Positions 32,737 through 42,727 are shown, numbered from the stretch's first letter. The stretch: 64,000 nucleotides of DNA from Chloroflexota bacterium (GCA_014874475.1 JADBJJ010000003.1:44606-108605), one strand, 5' to 3'. Translations and numbers: made by a program. Notes: generated from the sequence alone by a model not told the origin.

Positions 32737-33352
32737 TTCCCTCCGTCTGGGTGTCCTGGGCGGCACATTTGACCCTCCGCACTACGGTCATCTGGCCCTG
32801 GCGGAGACGGCGCGCGTCCAGTTGGGATTGGCCCGGGTGCTTTTCGTCCCCGCTGGTCATCCGCCCCACAAACCCGGCTATCCCCTCAGTCCGGCCATCC
32901 ATCGGGCGGCGATGGTGCGGGCTGCTATCGCAGATAACCCGGCTTTCGTCCTTTCCCGCGTGGATCTGGACCGACCGGGGCCGCACTATACGGTAGATAT
33001 GCTCACTATGCTGAACAGGATGTTCAGAGGGGCCGACTTTTACTTCTTGATGGGAAGTGACAGCCTGGCCGAATTTCTGACCTGGCGCGACCCGGTGGGG
33101 ATTATCCGCCAGGTGACCCTGGCCGTGATGGAACGACCTGGCTGGACCGCTGACCTGGATGCCCTGGAGCGGGAAATCCCTGGCATCCGGGAGCGGATGG
33201 TCTGGCTGGATGCGCCCCTTCTGGACCTCTCCGCCACCGATCTGCGGCGACGGGTGCGGGAAGGGTTGCCGATCCGCTATCTGGTCCCTCCGGCAGTGGA
33301 GTCGTACATTCGGGAGCATCGGCTCTATCTGCCGTCGTCAGAGATTGCTTGA
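32723..33352 (+). CDS. nadD: Nicotinate-nucleotide adenylyltransferase
   Basis: About 209 residues from a TTG at 32723. It adenylates nicotinate mononucleotide in NAD synthesis. The nucleotidyltransferase motif GGTFDPPHYGHLALAE sits at the N-terminus, MGSDSLAEFLTWRD in the middle, and LDLSATDLRRRVREG near the C-terminus corresponds to the ISSTxIR motif. The open frame extends upstream to TTG 32651 inside the HNH gene, but those residues do not match the family. No ATG or GTG is available; the nearest ribosome binding site (AGGAG at 32705) is 13 bases away, so the start is uncertain. It overlaps the HNH gene by 14 bases. The usual neighbours rsfS and obgE are absent. Confidence 0.92.
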   Translation: MTGGDSLRLGVLGGTFDPPHYGHLALAETARVQLGLARVLFVPAGHPPHKPGYPLSPAIHRAAMVRAAIADNPAFVLSRVDLDRPGPHYTVDMLTMLNRMFRGADFYFLMGSDSLAEFLTWRDPVGIIRQVTLAVMERPGWTADLDALEREIPGIRERMVWLDAPLLDLSATDLRRRVREGLPIRYLVPPAVESYIREHRLYLPSSEIA

Positions 33353-33417
33353 GCCGTCGCCGTAAAACCTCAAATTGTCGGAAAGAGTAGCCAGGGCGGT
33401 TATTAAGGAGTCCTGCT

Positions 33418-34560
33418 ATGCCTGGGAAAATTCTGATTGTAGAAGACGACCTGGAGAGCCTGAAACTGATCGGGCTGATGCTCCAGAGTCGGGGGTATCA
33501 GATTGTTGCCGCGCAAAGTGGACTCCAGGCTCTCAACAAAGCGGTCAGCGAATCTCCCGACCTGGTGCTCCTGGATGTGATGATGCCCGGCATGGACGGC
33601 TATGAGGTCGCCCGACGGCTACGGGCCGACGAGCGCACGGCCGCCATCCCCATCATTATGCTCACCGCTCGCGGGCAGATTACAGACAAGGTGGCCGGTT
33701 TTGAGGCCGGCGCCGATGAATATCTGGTCAAACCAGTCCATCCAGCGGAACTGGTCACCCGGATAGAGGCCTTGATATCTCGCACGACCCGTCTGGGGCC
33801 ACCCACGCGCCTCCCGCGCGGCAAAAGTGTGGGCTTTCTGGGGTGTAAAGGCGGCGTGGGAACGACCACGCTGGCGATCAATCTCTCCGTCACCCTGATC
33901 CGGGGGCCCGCCCTGGGGAAGCGGGTCGTATTGCTGGATGCCCGTACGGGCTCCTCTCCTCTCGCCTTGCAGATGGGTTTGCGCCCCCAGCAGGGCCTGC
34001 AGGTCCTGGCCGGGCGGGACCCCCAGGGGCTGAACGCGGATACCATTCTGACCTATGCCGATCGCCATGTGTCCGGTGTGCTGGTCCTGGGGGGCTTGCC
34101 TGATCCCCAGGGAACCGTCCAGTCCTTTACGCCCGCCCACATTGAGGCAATCGTCCGCTCTCTGGCCGACACGGTAGACTACGTGCTGGTGGATATGGGG
34201 GTCGGACTGGACGCGGTCAATCAGGCCCTGTTGCGCACCCTGGATTACGTGATGATCGTGGTAGAACCCCATCGGATCAGCTTGCTGCTGACTCAGGCGT
34301 TGCTGGCCGCGCTGGATGCTCTGGAGATCGGTCGGCACCGCCAGGGGATTGTGCTGGTCAACCGGGCACCCACTTCCACTACCCCAGGTAGAGATGCAGT
34401 GGAAGAGTTCCTTCAGCGGGAGATTGTCGTGGTTATCCCGCCGGCGCCAGAACTGGCCTTTCGGGCCGCAGAGCAGGGAACCCCGATGGTGGTAATGCAG
34501 CCGGAGAGTTTAGTGGCCGTTCAGTTTCATCAACTGGCCCAACACATTGCCTCCCGATAA
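33418..34560 (+). CDS. Response regulator receiver domain fused to a CpaE/MinD-like ATPase
   Basis: 380 residues. Residues 1-120 are a complete REC domain with phosphoacceptor D53 (LLDVMMPGMDG), acidic pair ED10-11 and K105 (YLVKPVHP). A short linker leads to a ParA/MinD-type ATPase from about 136, whose deviant Walker A is GCKGGVGTTT (K144, with the following G-K position replaced), typical of CpaE/TadZ proteins. DARTGSSPLALQMGL and VDYVLVDMGVGLD are the A' and Walker B regions. TadZ/CpaE proteins place pili or other complexes at the cell pole; no tad or pilus genes are in view. The gene stands two bases upstream of endonuclease V. Confidence 0.85.
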   Translation: MPGKILIVEDDLESLKLIGLMLQSRGYQIVAAQSGLQALNKAVSESPDLVLLDVMMPGMDGYEVARRLRADERTAAIPIIMLTARGQITDKVAGFEAGADEYLVKPVHPAELVTRIEALISRTTRLGPPTRLPRGKSVGFLGCKGGVGTTTLAINLSVTLIRGPALGKRVVLLDARTGSSPLALQMGLRPQQGLQVLAGRDPQGLNADTILTYADRHVSGVLVLGGLPDPQGTVQSFTPAHIEAIVRSLADTVDYVLVDMGVGLDAVNQALLRTLDYVMIVVEPHRISLLLTQALLAALDALEIGRHRQGIVLVNRAPTSTTPGRDAVEEFLQREIVVVIPPAPELAFRAAEQGTPMVVMQPESLVAVQFHQLAQHIASR

Positions 34561-34562
34561 CG

Positions 34563-35258
34563 ATGGCTCTGTTGCCCCATTTCATCCATCCCTGGGACGT
34601 TTCTCCCGCCGAAGCCCGCGCGCTTCAGGAGCGGCTGCGGGCGCAGGTGCGGGTGGTTCCCCTGGCGTTGCCTCCCCGCTGGGTGGCTGGAGTGGATGTG
34701 AGCATCCGGGACGAGGTCGCCCAGGCGGCCGTTGTTCTCTTATCCTTTCCTGACCTTTCTCCCGTGGAAGCCTCCACTGCCCAGATGCCGGTCTCGTTTC
34801 CCTATATTCCTGGCCTTCTGGCCTTTCGGGAAGGGCCGGCAGTACTGGCGGCGCTGGATCGGCTGAAGGGCCAGCCCGACGTGCTCATTTTTGACGCGCA
34901 GGGACTGGCCCATCCCCGCCGGATGGGGCTGGCGACCCATCTGGGTGTTCTGCTGGACTGGCCCAGCATTGGCTGCGCCAAATCCCGCCTCTGGGGGGAA
35001 CACGAGGAGCCTCCGTCGCAGCGGGGCAGTTGGGTGCCTCTCTGGGACGGCGAGGAGGTTATCGGTGCCGTCCTCCGCACCCAGACGGGCGTCCAGCCAG
35101 TCTACGTCTCCGTTGGCCATCGGGTGGACCTGGAGACGGCTGTGGAACTGGTGCTGGCCTGTGCGCCGACACACCGGTTGCCGGAGCCCCTTCGCTGGGC
35201 TCATCGGGTGGCTGGTGGAGAGACTCTGCCCGTTGCCCGCCAGCCGACGCTGTTCTGA
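34563..35258 (+). CDS. nfi: Endonuclease V
   Basis: A 231-residue repair nuclease that nicks DNA one base 3' of deoxyinosine and other deaminated bases. The metal-binding residues line up with the family: D45 (AGVDVS), E89 (FREGP) and D110 (IFDAQG). FPYIPGLLAFREGP and GLAHPRRMGLATHLG are the diagnostic stretches. Length is normal. It is two bases downstream of the REC-CpaE gene, so they are probably cotranscribed although the functions are unrelated. Confidence 0.95.
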   Translation: MALLPHFIHPWDVSPAEARALQERLRAQVRVVPLALPPRWVAGVDVSIRDEVAQAAVVLLSFPDLSPVEASTAQMPVSFPYIPGLLAFREGPAVLAALDRLKGQPDVLIFDAQGLAHPRRMGLATHLGVLLDWPSIGCAKSRLWGEHEEPPSQRGSWVPLWDGEEVIGAVLRTQTGVQPVYVSVGHRVDLETAVELVLACAPTHRLPEPLRWAHRVAGGETLPVARQPTLF

Positions 35259-35339
35259 ACAGAAATCTGAAAGGGGCTCGGTGCTGACTGAACTTTCTGG
35301 AAAAGGTGTACGAGAACGCGCACCACAGAACTGCTGAGC

Positions 35340-35375
35340 ACAGAAAATCCGTGTAGATCTGTGTTCCGCCGTGTT
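35340..35375. repeat. Isolated copy of the ATCCGTG repeat element
   Basis: The gap between nfi and the O-antigen ligase holds AGAAAATCCGTGTAGATCTGTGTTCCGCCGTG, which is one degenerate unit of the element tandemly repeated at 25921-26298 (ATCCGTG, ATCTGTG and CGCCGTG spaced 10 bases). No coding function is seen. Confidence 0.6.
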
Positions 35376-35395
35376 CCCTCCCTGGAGAGATAGGT

Positions 35396-36937
35396 ATGTT
35401 GCATGTCCGAGAGGTGAGAAGTCTGCTGAAAGGATTGGGTATCCTTCTGCTGACCGTAACAGCGGCCATAGGCGGGGGATACCTGCTGGCCGAGTTCGGG
35501 CCGCTCATAGCGGCGGCGGGCCTGGTCGCGCTCGTACTGGCCCTGTGGATGTTGCAGAACATAGAGATCGCCTACTGGGCCGTCATCGGCATCATCTGCC
35601 TGCTCCCCTTTGCCTCTTTTCCCTTTGAAATTGTCTTCCGCCCCACTTTCCTGGATGCGGCTCTGGGGATGCTCTTTGTGGTCTGGGCGCTTCGCTGGAT
35701 GACCGATAGCGAGCGCTCCTTTACCGCGACCGGGCTGGGGGGGCCAGTCCTGCTGTTCCTGCTCCTGGCGCTGACCGCCTTTGTCCTCGGGCTGGGCCAT
35801 GCTCCGCTAACATCTTACGTCGTCCGCCGCTTTGCCGAGATTCTCCTTAGTGTCTTGCTTTTCTTCCTGGTGGTTAACACCGTGCAGGATACGGGACGGC
35901 TGGAGCGATTGGTGCGGGCTCTGATCCTCTGCGCGTTCGCCGAGGCGACCCTGGGCATTCTCCTCTATGCGATCCCGGACGACTGGGCTATCCGCGCCCT
36001 TTCGGCCCTGCGAATCCTGGGCTATCCCTCGGGGCCCGGCGTCCTGCGGTATATCCTGGATGACCCCACTCTCCCTCAGCGGGCTACCGCTACCTCGGTG
36101 GACCCCAACATCCTGGGCAGCCTGATGAATCTCTCCCTGGCCTTGGCCGTCCCCCAAATTTTTGCCCGCCGTCCTCTGATTCGGCGGCGTTACCTGATAC
36201 CCATCCTGGGTGCTCTGGCTCTCTGCTTGGGGCTGACTATCTCCCGGGGCTCCATGGTTGGCGCCGGGGTGGCTCTCATCGTGGTGGCGACGCTCCGGTA
36301 TCGGAAACTGTGGTGGTTACTGCTGGTGGCCGGGGTCCTCCTCCTGTTGCTTCCCCAGACTCAAACGCTCGTAGTGCACTTCATCGCTGGCATTCGGGGA
36401 GAGGACCTGGCGACGCAGATGCGCTTTGGGGAGTACAAGGATGCCATCACCCTGATTATGCGCTACCCGGTGTTGGGCGTGGGCTTTGCTGGCTCCCCCG
36501 ATGTGGATACGTATATCGGGGTCTCCAACCTCTACCTGATGATCGCCGAGCAGACTGGACTGGTCGGACTGACGGCCTTCCTGGCGGTGATAGCAATCTT
36601 CCTGGTCCGCTTCTGGCGTACCCGCGCTCGCTTCCGGCGCGGAGCGGGTGATGCCCAGGAAGAGGAGATGGTGGCGACCTTAGAACCTCTGTGGTGGGGG
36701 CTCCACGCGGCCGTCATCGGCGCGCTGGTGGGGGGAATGTTTGATCATTATTTCTTCAATCTGGACTTTCACCATTCAGCGACGCTCTTCTGGCTCATTA
36801 TCGGGCTGGCGACAGCCGCTACCGAACTGGCCCACAAGGTAGGGGGTAATGAAACCGTCGGGGGATACGCGGAAGGCATCCGGTCGGGTTCCCCCGCAGG
36901 TTTCCCGAATTCATCTATGACCTGGAGGAAGCCATGA
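35396..36937 (+). CDS. O-antigen ligase/polymerase family membrane protein
   Basis: A 513-residue polytopic protein with about eleven membrane helices and a large loop near 300-360. The Wzy_C signature region is visible: [15 protein letters not shown] near 281, then [23 protein letters not shown] near 343-365 and [16 protein letters not shown] near 378. Members ligate or polymerise surface polysaccharides on the outside of the membrane. Here it probably acts on an exopolysaccharide or S-layer glycan. Its stop overlaps the thiolase start (ATGA), an odd coupling with no functional explanation. No sugar-transferase cluster surrounds it. Confidence 0.85.
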   Translation: MLHVREVRSLLKGLGILLLTVTAAIGGGYLLAEFGPLIAAAGLVALVLALWMLQNIEIAYWAVIGIICLLPFASFPFEIVFRPTFLDAALGMLFVVWALRWMTDSERSFTATGLGGPVLLFLLLALTAFVLGLGHAPLTSYVVRRFAEILLSVLLFFLVVNTVQDTGRLERLVRALILCAFAEATLGILLYAIPDDWAIRALSALRILGYPSGPGVLRYILDDPTLPQRATATSVDPNILGSLMNLSLALAVPQIFARRPLIRRRYLIPILGALALCLGLTISRGSMVGAGVALIVVATLRYRKLWWLLLVAGVLLLLLPQTQTLVVHFIAGIRGEDLATQMRFGEYKDAITLIMRYPVLGVGFAGSPDVDTYIGVSNLYLMIAEQTGLVGLTAFLAVIAIFLVRFWRTRARFRRGAGDAQEEEMVATLEPLWWGLHAAVIGALVGGMFDHYFFNLDFHHSATLFWLIIGLATAATELAHKVGGNETVGGYAEGIRSGSPAGFPNSSMTWRKP

Positions 36938-38130
36938 CTAATCATGCACGCGAACCTGTGATTGTATCCGCAGCCCGTACGCCCATTGGACGATTCCAGG
37001 GGACGCTGGCCTCCCTTTCTGCGCCCGAACTGGGAGCCGTGGCCATCCGTGCCGCCGTGGAACGGGCCGGTATAGACCCCGCGATGGTTGAGGAAGTGCT
37101 GATGGGGAACGTGGTCCAGGCCGGGTTGGGGCAGGCCCCGGCCCGGCAGGCGGCCGTCAAGGCCGGCCTTCCCCCTGCTGTTGGCGCGACGACCGTCAAT
37201 AAAATCTGCGGGTCTGGCCTCAAGGCGGCCATGATGGCAGCGGCCATGATCGCAGCCGGTGATGGCGACGTCTTCGTGGCCGGCGGTATGGAGAGCATGA
37301 ACAACGGCCCGTATATGCTCAAGCAGGCCCGCTTTGGCTACCGCCTGGGCGATGGCAAACTGGTGGACGCGACGGTCCACGATGGCCTGTGGTGTTCGTT
37401 CCAGGACTGGCATATGGGCAACGCGGCCGAGTGGATTGCCCGCGAGTACGGCCTGACCCGCCAAGAACTGGACGAATATGCCTACTGGAGCCACATGAAG
37501 GCCATCGCGGCCATAGATGAGGGGCGCTTCAAGGAGGAGATTGTCCCGGTGCAGGTGCCTCAGCCGAAGGGGGGGCCGATCCTCTTTGATGCCGATGAGT
37601 GCCCCCGGCGGGATACCTCGCTGGAGGCGTTGGCTCGCCTGAAGCCAGCCTTTCAGCCCGATGGGATTGTGACGGCAGGCAACTCTCCGGGCATCACCGA
37701 CGGTGCGGCGGCGCTGGTGGTGATGAGTCGGGGGAAGGCGGAGGAGTTGGGCCTGCGGCCGCTGGCTCGTATTGTTGCCTACGCACAGGCGGCGGTGGAG
37801 CCACTGAAAATCTTCACGGCGCCCATCTTCGCTGTCCGCAAACTCTGGGCGAAGACGGGGACTTCGGTAGATGATTACGACCTCTACGAGGTCAACGAGG
37901 CGTTTGCGGCTCAGGTTGTTGCTGACGGCAAAGACCTGGGCCTTCCCTGGGAGCGGGTGAATGTGAATGGTGGGGCAATTGCCCTGGGACATCCCATTGG
38001 CTGCTCCGGCGCGCGGGTGTTGGTGACCCTTATCTATGCCCTCCGGCAACGAGGGCTCCGGCGGGGTCTGGCGACTCTTTGCCTGGGCGGCGGCGAGGCA
38101 GTGGCAATGGCCGTTGAGTTGGAGGAATAG
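36934..38130 (+). CDS. Acetyl-CoA C-acetyltransferase (thiolase)
   Basis: A 398-residue biosynthetic-type thiolase. The acyl-accepting nucleophile is C92 in [10 protein letters not shown], the catalytic His is in [10 protein letters not shown] near 354 (Cys where Ala is usual), and the second Cys is in LCLGGGEAV near 386. [10 protein letters not shown] and EVNEAFAAQ near 327 are family landmarks. It condenses two acetyl-CoA or cleaves acetoacetyl-CoA, for ketone body, isoprenoid or fatty acid metabolism. It contrasts with the two degenerate thiolases at 46415-48755, which lack these residues. It overlaps the O-antigen ligase gene by four bases. Confidence 0.93.
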   Translation: MTNHAREPVIVSAARTPIGRFQGTLASLSAPELGAVAIRAAVERAGIDPAMVEEVLMGNVVQAGLGQAPARQAAVKAGLPPAVGATTVNKICGSGLKAAMMAAAMIAAGDGDVFVAGGMESMNNGPYMLKQARFGYRLGDGKLVDATVHDGLWCSFQDWHMGNAAEWIAREYGLTRQELDEYAYWSHMKAIAAIDEGRFKEEIVPVQVPQPKGGPILFDADECPRRDTSLEALARLKPAFQPDGIVTAGNSPGITDGAAALVVMSRGKAEELGLRPLARIVAYAQAAVEPLKIFTAPIFAVRKLWAKTGTSVDDYDLYEVNEAFAAQVVADGKDLGLPWERVNVNGGAIALGHPIGCSGARVLVTLIYALRQRGLRRGLATLCLGGGEAVAMAVELEE

Positions 38131-38131
38131 G

Positions 38132-38171
38132 ATTTTGCGGCGGCGGCTCCTGTGGGCTGCCGCCGCAAAAT
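38132..38171. terminator. Bidirectional hairpin between convergent thiolase and phoU genes
   Basis: ATTTTGCGGCGGC (38132-38144) pairs perfectly with GCCGCCGCAAAAT (38159-38171) across a 14-base loop: a 13-bp stem two bases after the thiolase stop and 31 bases from the phoU stop. The A/T ends of the stem could provide a U tract in either direction. The outer ATTTTGCGG/CCGCAAAAT core recurs at 45367-45403. Confidence 0.7.
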
Positions 38172-38202
38172 TCCCCTGGAGGAATTCGCAGCGACGGCCC
38201 CT

Positions 38203-38889
38203 CTATCCCGGCAGGTCCTCTAAGCCGTTCCCCTCCCGGTTCAGTTCCCCCAGTTCCCCGGTGACGGTGAAAATCACCCGTTCGCAGATGTTGGTCACCC
38301 GGTCGGCGGCGCGCTCCAGGTTGTGGGCGGCCCAGAGGAGATAGTTGGCCTGGTCTATGTTCTTCGGGTCTGATAGGATGTAGGTCACCAGTTCCCGGTA
38401 CACCTGGTTGTAGAGAGCGTCCACCTCGTCGTCCTCGGCCGGGATAGCGCGGGCTAGTGCCACATCCCGGCGGGCAAAGGCATCCAGAGCCCGATGGAGC
38501 ATGCTGCATGCCCGTTCCGCCATTCGGGGGATGTCAATCAGGGGCTTCATCAGCGGCTGATCGCCGATCATCAGATTGATGCGGGCGATCCCTTTGGCAT
38601 AGTCCCCCATCCGCTCCAGTTCGGAGGCCAGGTCCAGGATGGCGGCCAGGGTGCGCAGGTCGCTGGCCATCGGCTGCTGAGTGGCAATCAGCACCAGCAC
38701 GTCGGACTCAATGGCAAACCGCCGGGTGTTGATGTCCCGGTCCTGCGCGATGATACGCTGAGAGGCCTCAAAATCTCGCCGTTTCAGCGCGTCCACCGAT
38801 TCGGCGATCGCACTCTCTACCATGCTCCCCAGGATCAGCAGTTCGTCCTGCAGGCGCTGCAGTTCCCGATCAAATGTTTCTCGGGGCAT
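38203..38889 (-). CDS. phoU: Phosphate transport system regulatory protein PhoU
   Basis: A 228-residue all-helical protein made of two PhoU repeats. The metal-binding motifs ELERMGDYAKGIARI near 88 and NLERAADRVTNICE near 190 (E-x3-D-x4) are both intact. It links the Pst phosphate transporter to the PhoR kinase to repress the Pho regulon in phosphate excess. It is the last gene of a gatC-gatA-pstB-phoU run, 30 bases downstream of pstB; pstSCA are not in the window. Confidence 0.95.
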   Translation of the reverse strand: MPRETFDRELQRLQDELLILGSMVESAIAESVDALKRRDFEASQRIIAQDRDINTRRFAIESDVLVLIATQQPMASDLRTLAAILDLASELERMGDYAKGIARINLMIGDQPLMKPLIDIPRMAERACSMLHRALDAFARRDVALARAIPAEDDEVDALYNQVYRELVTYILSDPKNIDQANYLLWAAHNLERAADRVTNICERVIFTVTGELGELNREGNGLEDLPG

Positions 38890-38919
38890 TGCTTTCTCCT
38901 TCCTGCCTGTTATGTACCC

Positions 38920-39678
38920 CTAACCTGCCCGTCCAGTGATGTAATCTTCGGTGAGTTGATGGGCCGGATGGGTAAATATGACCTCAGTGGGGCCGAATTC
39001 CACCAGTTCCCCCAGCCAGAAGAAGCCGGTCCACTCCGATACCCGCGCTGCTTGCTGCATATTGTGCGTTACAATGACGATGCAGTAGTTCTGCCGTAGG
39101 CTCCGCATCAGTTCCTCTATCTCCAGCGTGGCGATGGGGTCCAGCGCCGAGCAGGGCTCGTCCATCAGAATCACTTCCGGCTGGACGGCGATGACGCGCG
39201 CCAGGCAGAGGCGCTGTTGCTGGCCCAGGGAGAGGTTGAGCGCGTTTTGTCGGAGGTTGTCTTTGACTTCATCCCAGAGGCCCACATCCCGCAAACTCCG
39301 CTCAACGATTTCATCCAGGTTCTGCTGACGGTGAAGGCCCAGGACCCGGGGACCAAAGGCGACGTTATCATAGACAGATTGGGGAAACGGGTTGGGCCGC
39401 TGGAAGACCATGCCTACCCGTCGGCGCAGTTCCACTACGTCGGTGCCCGGCGCATAGATGTCCACTCCGTCCAGAAGCACCTTTCCTTCCACTCGCGTGC
39501 GCGGAATGGTGTCGTTCATCCGGTTCAGACAGCGCAGGAAGGTGGACTTGCCACATCCCGACGGGCCGATGAGGGCCGTGATTTGCCGATCCGGGATGAC
39601 CATGGAGATATCGGAAAGGGCAATTTTGTTGCCGTAGTAGAAGTTCAAATGTTCTACCCGGATTTTCGTCTCGTTCAT
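38920..39678 (-). CDS. pstB: Phosphate ABC transporter ATP-binding protein
   Basis: A 252-residue ATPase that energises phosphate uptake with PstC and PstA. Walker [10 protein letters not shown] is at 38-46, Walker [13 protein letters not shown] near 174, and the H-loop [12 protein letters not shown] near 206 is PstB-specific. The ABC signature reads LSLGQQQR, with Leu in place of the first Gly of LSGGQ, an uncommon variant. The start ATG overlaps the gatA stop (ATGA), so pstB is translationally coupled to gatA and separated from the rest of its transporter. Confidence 0.93.
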   Translation of the reverse strand: MNETKIRVEHLNFYYGNKIALSDISMVIPDRQITALIGPSGCGKSTFLRCLNRMNDTIPRTRVEGKVLLDGVDIYAPGTDVVELRRRVGMVFQRPNPFPQSVYDNVAFGPRVLGLHRQQNLDEIVERSLRDVGLWDEVKDNLRQNALNLSLGQQQRLCLARVIAVQPEVILMDEPCSALDPIATLEIEELMRSLRQNYCIVIVTHNMQQAARVSEWTGFFWLGELVEFGPTEVIFTHPAHQLTEDYITGRAG

Positions 39679-41150
39679 CAGTGGGCTCGTGAGGTGCGTG
39701 ATGCAATCGGTGGGTGGTGGGTGTGCCAGTCGGTGGCTTGCTCGTAGGCGTAGGCCACCCGCAGGATGGTCATCTCCCCCAGGGCCGGCCCCATAATTTG
39801 CATACCGATGGGTAGCCCCTGCGCGTCAAAGCCGCAAGGGACGTTGATGCCGCAGATGCCTGCCAGGTTGACGGAGAGGGTGAAGATGTCAGAGAGGTAC
39901 ATCTGGATGGGGTCCTCCGTCTTCTCGCCAATGCGGAAGGCCGTGGTGGGGCTGGTGGGGGCCACGATAACATCCACCTGCTCAAAGGCGCGGTCAAAAT
40001 CCCCCTTGATGAGCGTGCGCACCTTCTGCGCTTTCAGGTAGTACGCATCGTAGTAACCGGCGCTGAGAGCGTAGGTGCCCAGCATAATGCGCCGCTTGAC
40101 CTCGGGGCCGAAGCCCTGGCCGCGTGTCTGCTTATAGGTCTCCTCCAGAGAGGTGCCGACAATGCGGAGGCCGTAGCGGACGCTGTCGTAGCGGGCCAGG
40201 TTGGCGCTGGCCTCCGCCGGAGCGATCAGGTAGTAGACGGGCAGGGCATAGTCGGTGTGGGGCAGGCTGACCTCTATGATCTCGGCCCCCAGGTCGGCCA
40301 GTTTCTGTAGGGCGGCGCGCACGGCCGCTTCCACCTCCGGCTGCATGCCGGAGACGAAGTACTCCCGGGGGACGCCGACCCGCATCCCTCGGATGTCGCC
40401 AGTCAGCGCAGCGGTGTAGTCAGGCACAGGTGCGTCCAGTGAGGTGGAATCCAGCGGGTCGTGCCCGGCGATGACGCCCAGGAGAATGGCCGCATCGGTT
40501 ACGTCGCGGGTCAGCACTCCCACCTGGTCCAGCGAAGAAGCGAAGGCAATGAGACCATAGCGGCTCACTCGCCCGTAGGTCGGCTTCAGGCCGACGATGC
40601 CGCAGAGGGCGGCGGGCTGGCGGACGGAGCCGCCAGTGTCGGTGCCCAGGGCACCCAGGCACTCCCCGGCGGCGACAGCGGCCGCGCTCCCCCCGCTGGA
40701 CCCGCCCGGGACGCGCTCCAGGTCCCAGGGGTTGCGGGTGGGGAAGAAGGCGGAGTTCTCGGTGGAGGAGCCCATAGCAAATTCGTCGGTGTTGGTCTTG
40801 CCCAGGATGACGGCGCCGGCAGCCTTCAATCGGGCGACGACGGTGGCGTCGTAGGGCGGGATGAAATTCTCCAGGATACGGGAGCCACAGGTGGTGGGAA
40901 TGCCCGCAGTGCAGATGATGTCTTTGACCGCGATGGGGATGCCCTGGAGAGGCCCCGCTCCTGCCCGAACGGCGTCGGCCGCGCGGGCCTGCTCCAACGC
41001 CACTTCCGGCGTCAGCGTGATGTAGGCCCGGACGTCGTTATCCACCGCCAGAATGCGGTCTATCACCGCCTGGGTCAACTCCACAGCGGAAATTTCCCCC
41101 GCGCCCAGGAGAGAGCGGGCTTCGTGGATGGTCAAGTTGTAGAGATGCAC
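39678..41150 (-). CDS. gatA: Asp-tRNA(Asn)/Glu-tRNA(Gln) amidotransferase subunit A
   Basis: A 490-residue amidase that releases ammonia from glutamine for tRNA-dependent amidation. The Ser-cisSer-Lys triad is K76 (IPIAVKDI), S151 ([11 protein letters not shown]) and S175 ([12 protein letters not shown]). GTG 41150 is chosen because GAGGAGG lies five bases upstream; the frame stays open to 41312, but that extension is inside the gatC region. It follows gatC by 67 bases. gatB is absent here and must be elsewhere. The presence of GatCA implies indirect Gln- or Asn-tRNA synthesis. Confidence 0.95.
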   Translation of the reverse strand: MHLYNLTIHEARSLLGAGEISAVELTQAVIDRILAVDNDVRAYITLTPEVALEQARAADAVRAGAGPLQGIPIAVKDIICTAGIPTTCGSRILENFIPPYDATVVARLKAAGAVILGKTNTDEFAMGSSTENSAFFPTRNPWDLERVPGGSSGGSAAAVAAGECLGALGTDTGGSVRQPAALCGIVGLKPTYGRVSRYGLIAFASSLDQVGVLTRDVTDAAILLGVIAGHDPLDSTSLDAPVPDYTAALTGDIRGMRVGVPREYFVSGMQPEVEAAVRAALQKLADLGAEIIEVSLPHTDYALPVYYLIAPAEASANLARYDSVRYGLRIVGTSLEETYKQTRGQGFGPEVKRRIMLGTYALSAGYYDAYYLKAQKVRTLIKGDFDRAFEQVDVIVAPTSPTTAFRIGEKTEDPIQMYLSDIFTLSVNLAGICGINVPCGFDAQGLPIGMQIMGPALGEMTILRVAYAYEQATDWHTHHPPIASRTSRAH

Positions 41151-41217
41151 TCCATCCTCCTCGCCAGCAGAGTTTCTATGACCTGGATGAACTCCCTGTG
41201 CCGAAAACCGCGCTCCG

Positions 41218-41505
41218 TTACTCCCAGATGGCCGGTACTTTGAAGCAGGCTTCCTCCGCCTCTGGGGCGTTGGCCAGAATGTCCTCGCGAGGGGCCAGGG
41301 GGCGCGGTTCATCAGGCCGCATCACGTTGCGCAGCGGCAGGACGGTCGCGGTGGGGGGGATGGCTTCGGTATCCAGTTCCTGCAGACGCGCAGCATATTC
41401 CAGCACCGCCGAGAGTTGCTGGCGGAAGCGCTCTTTCTCCTCATCGGTCAGGGCCAGCCGGGCCAGGTCGGCAATGTGTTCCACTTCCTCTCGGGTCAGA
41501 ACCAC
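41218..41505 (-). CDS. gatC: Asp-tRNA(Asn)/Glu-tRNA(Gln) amidotransferase subunit C
   Basis: A 95-residue belt subunit that stabilises Gat[34 protein letters not shown] is the family N-terminus in shape (quoted in part: [13 protein letters not shown]), and the C-terminal [27 protein letters not shown] motif is conserved (in part VMRPDEP and LANAP). GAGGTGAACT precedes the ATG. It starts the gatC-gatA-pstB-phoU operon. Confidence 0.93.
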   Translation of the reverse strand: MVLTREEVEHIADLARLALTDEEKERFRQQLSAVLEYAARLQELDTEAIPPTATVLPLRNVMRPDEPRPLAPREDILANAPEAEEACFKVPAIWE

Positions 41506-41582
41506 AGTTCACCTCCGCGCATCTTGCCCATATTATAACATGCTTGGGCACAGAGGCAATGGGGACTGAAGAGAAGAGAGAG

Positions 41583-41615
41583 TTGGGGGCAGTGGCTTCT
41601 GGCTGCTGCCCTCAA
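41583..41615. terminator. Hairpin downstream of the glycosyltransferase gene
   Basis: TTGGGGGCAG (41583-41592) pairs with CTGCCCTCAA (41606-41615) with one G-T pair. It lies 24 bases beyond the glycosyltransferase stop on the minus strand and upstream of gatC. There is no clear U tract, so function as a terminator is tentative. Confidence 0.4.
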
Positions 41616-41638
41616 ACCTCCGTCTCATTGTTGCGAAA

Positions 41639-42727
41639 CTACAGGGACTGGTATACCTTCACCGTCTGGGCGGCGATATGGGCATGGGTGTAGTGGGCCA
41701 GGACCCGCTCCCGGCCCCGGCGGGCCAGTTCCGCCCGGAGGGATGCATCGGTGCGGAGACGTTCCAGACAGGCCCGCAGGGCCTCAGCGTCCCCCTCCGG
41801 GAAGGTGAGCCCCGCATCGCCGATGACGTGGGGGATTTCGCCGCAGGTGGAGCCGACCACGGGCACCCCGCAGGCCATCGCCTCCACCAGGACCCGGCCG
41901 AATTGTTCTATCCAGTTCGGGCGGGAACGGGAGGGGAGGACCAGAGCGTCCAGCCGGTGGTAAAACCGGGGCATCTGGGGGGAGGGGAGAGTGCCCAGAA
42001 AAGTCACCCGTCCGGAAAGCCCCGTTGCGGAAGATTGCTTCTCCAGGACGGCACGCATCGGCCCGCTGCCCAGAATCTCTACCCGTACCCCTGGCATCTC
42101 CGCGACGGCGTTCAGCAGGAGGTCAACTCCCTTCTCCTCCACCAGTCGTCCGGCGAAGCCAACGGTGAAGGGCCGGTCCGTCTCCCGGTGGGGTGGGGGG
42201 GTGAAGTGGTCCGGGTCCACGCCGAACTGGGGGATGACGGCCAGCGGGCCGGTGTACCCTTTGGCCCGCCAGACTTGCGCGGCGGTCTCGCTGCCGGTGA
42301 TGGCGGCGTCCGCGTGGCGCAGACAGTAGCGCTCAAAGAGAGAGAAGGGGGGTGGGTAGCGACGCAGCAGGTTCTGCCAACTGAACCAGAGGGTCCGGCA
42401 GCCAGCCCGCCGGGCCAGGACCATTCCGTGAAAGGTTGCGAAGTTGTACGGCTCCTCGTCCAGGTGGACGATGTCCGGGCGGAACGACCGAATCTGGCGG
42501 GCCAGGCGCGGGTAGAAATGGAGATGGAAGTGGCCATTGAGGGCCATTGGCTCTACGACCAGTTCGTAGCCCTCCGTGTGGGCCCGTTCCAGGGGGAGGA
42601 CGCCCCGCTCGTCCTTCCAGTACGGAGGGACGACGGCCCGCAACTCTATCCCCCGCCGCGCGATTTCCTCCAGTTTTCGTTGGTAGATGCCGACGATACA
42701 GGCTTTGGAGACCAGGAGGACGCGCAT
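41639..42727 (-). CDS. Glycosyltransferase family 4 protein
   Basis: A 362-residue GT-B retaining glycosyltransferase. The N-terminal acceptor domain covers 1-175. The C-terminal donor domain starts at PFTVGFAGRLVEEKGVDLLL near 188, with the Lys and Arg that bind nucleotide-sugar phosphate. The Glu-rich EQFGRVLVEAMACGVPVVGS near 285 is the EX7E motif. Acceptor and sugar are unknown; cell-envelope glycan or glycolipid synthesis is likely. It lies 30 bases downstream of the 8-oxoguanine deaminase gene, probably cotranscribed but functionally unrelated. Confidence 0.9.
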   Translation of the reverse strand: MRVLLVSKACIVGIYQRKLEEIARRGIELRAVVPPYWKDERGVLPLERAHTEGYELVVEPMALNGHFHLHFYPRLARQIRSFRPDIVHLDEEPYNFATFHGMVLARRAGCRTLWFSWQNLLRRYPPPFSLFERYCLRHADAAITGSETAAQVWRAKGYTGPLAVIPQFGVDPDHFTPPPHRETDRPFTVGFAGRLVEEKGVDLLLNAVAEMPGVRVEILGSGPMRAVLEKQSSATGLSGRVTFLGTLPSPQMPRFYHRLDALVLPSRSRPNWIEQFGRVLVEAMACGVPVVGSTCGEIPHVIGDAGLTFPEGDAEALRACLERLRTDASLRAELARRGRERVLAHYTHAHIAAQTVKVYQSL

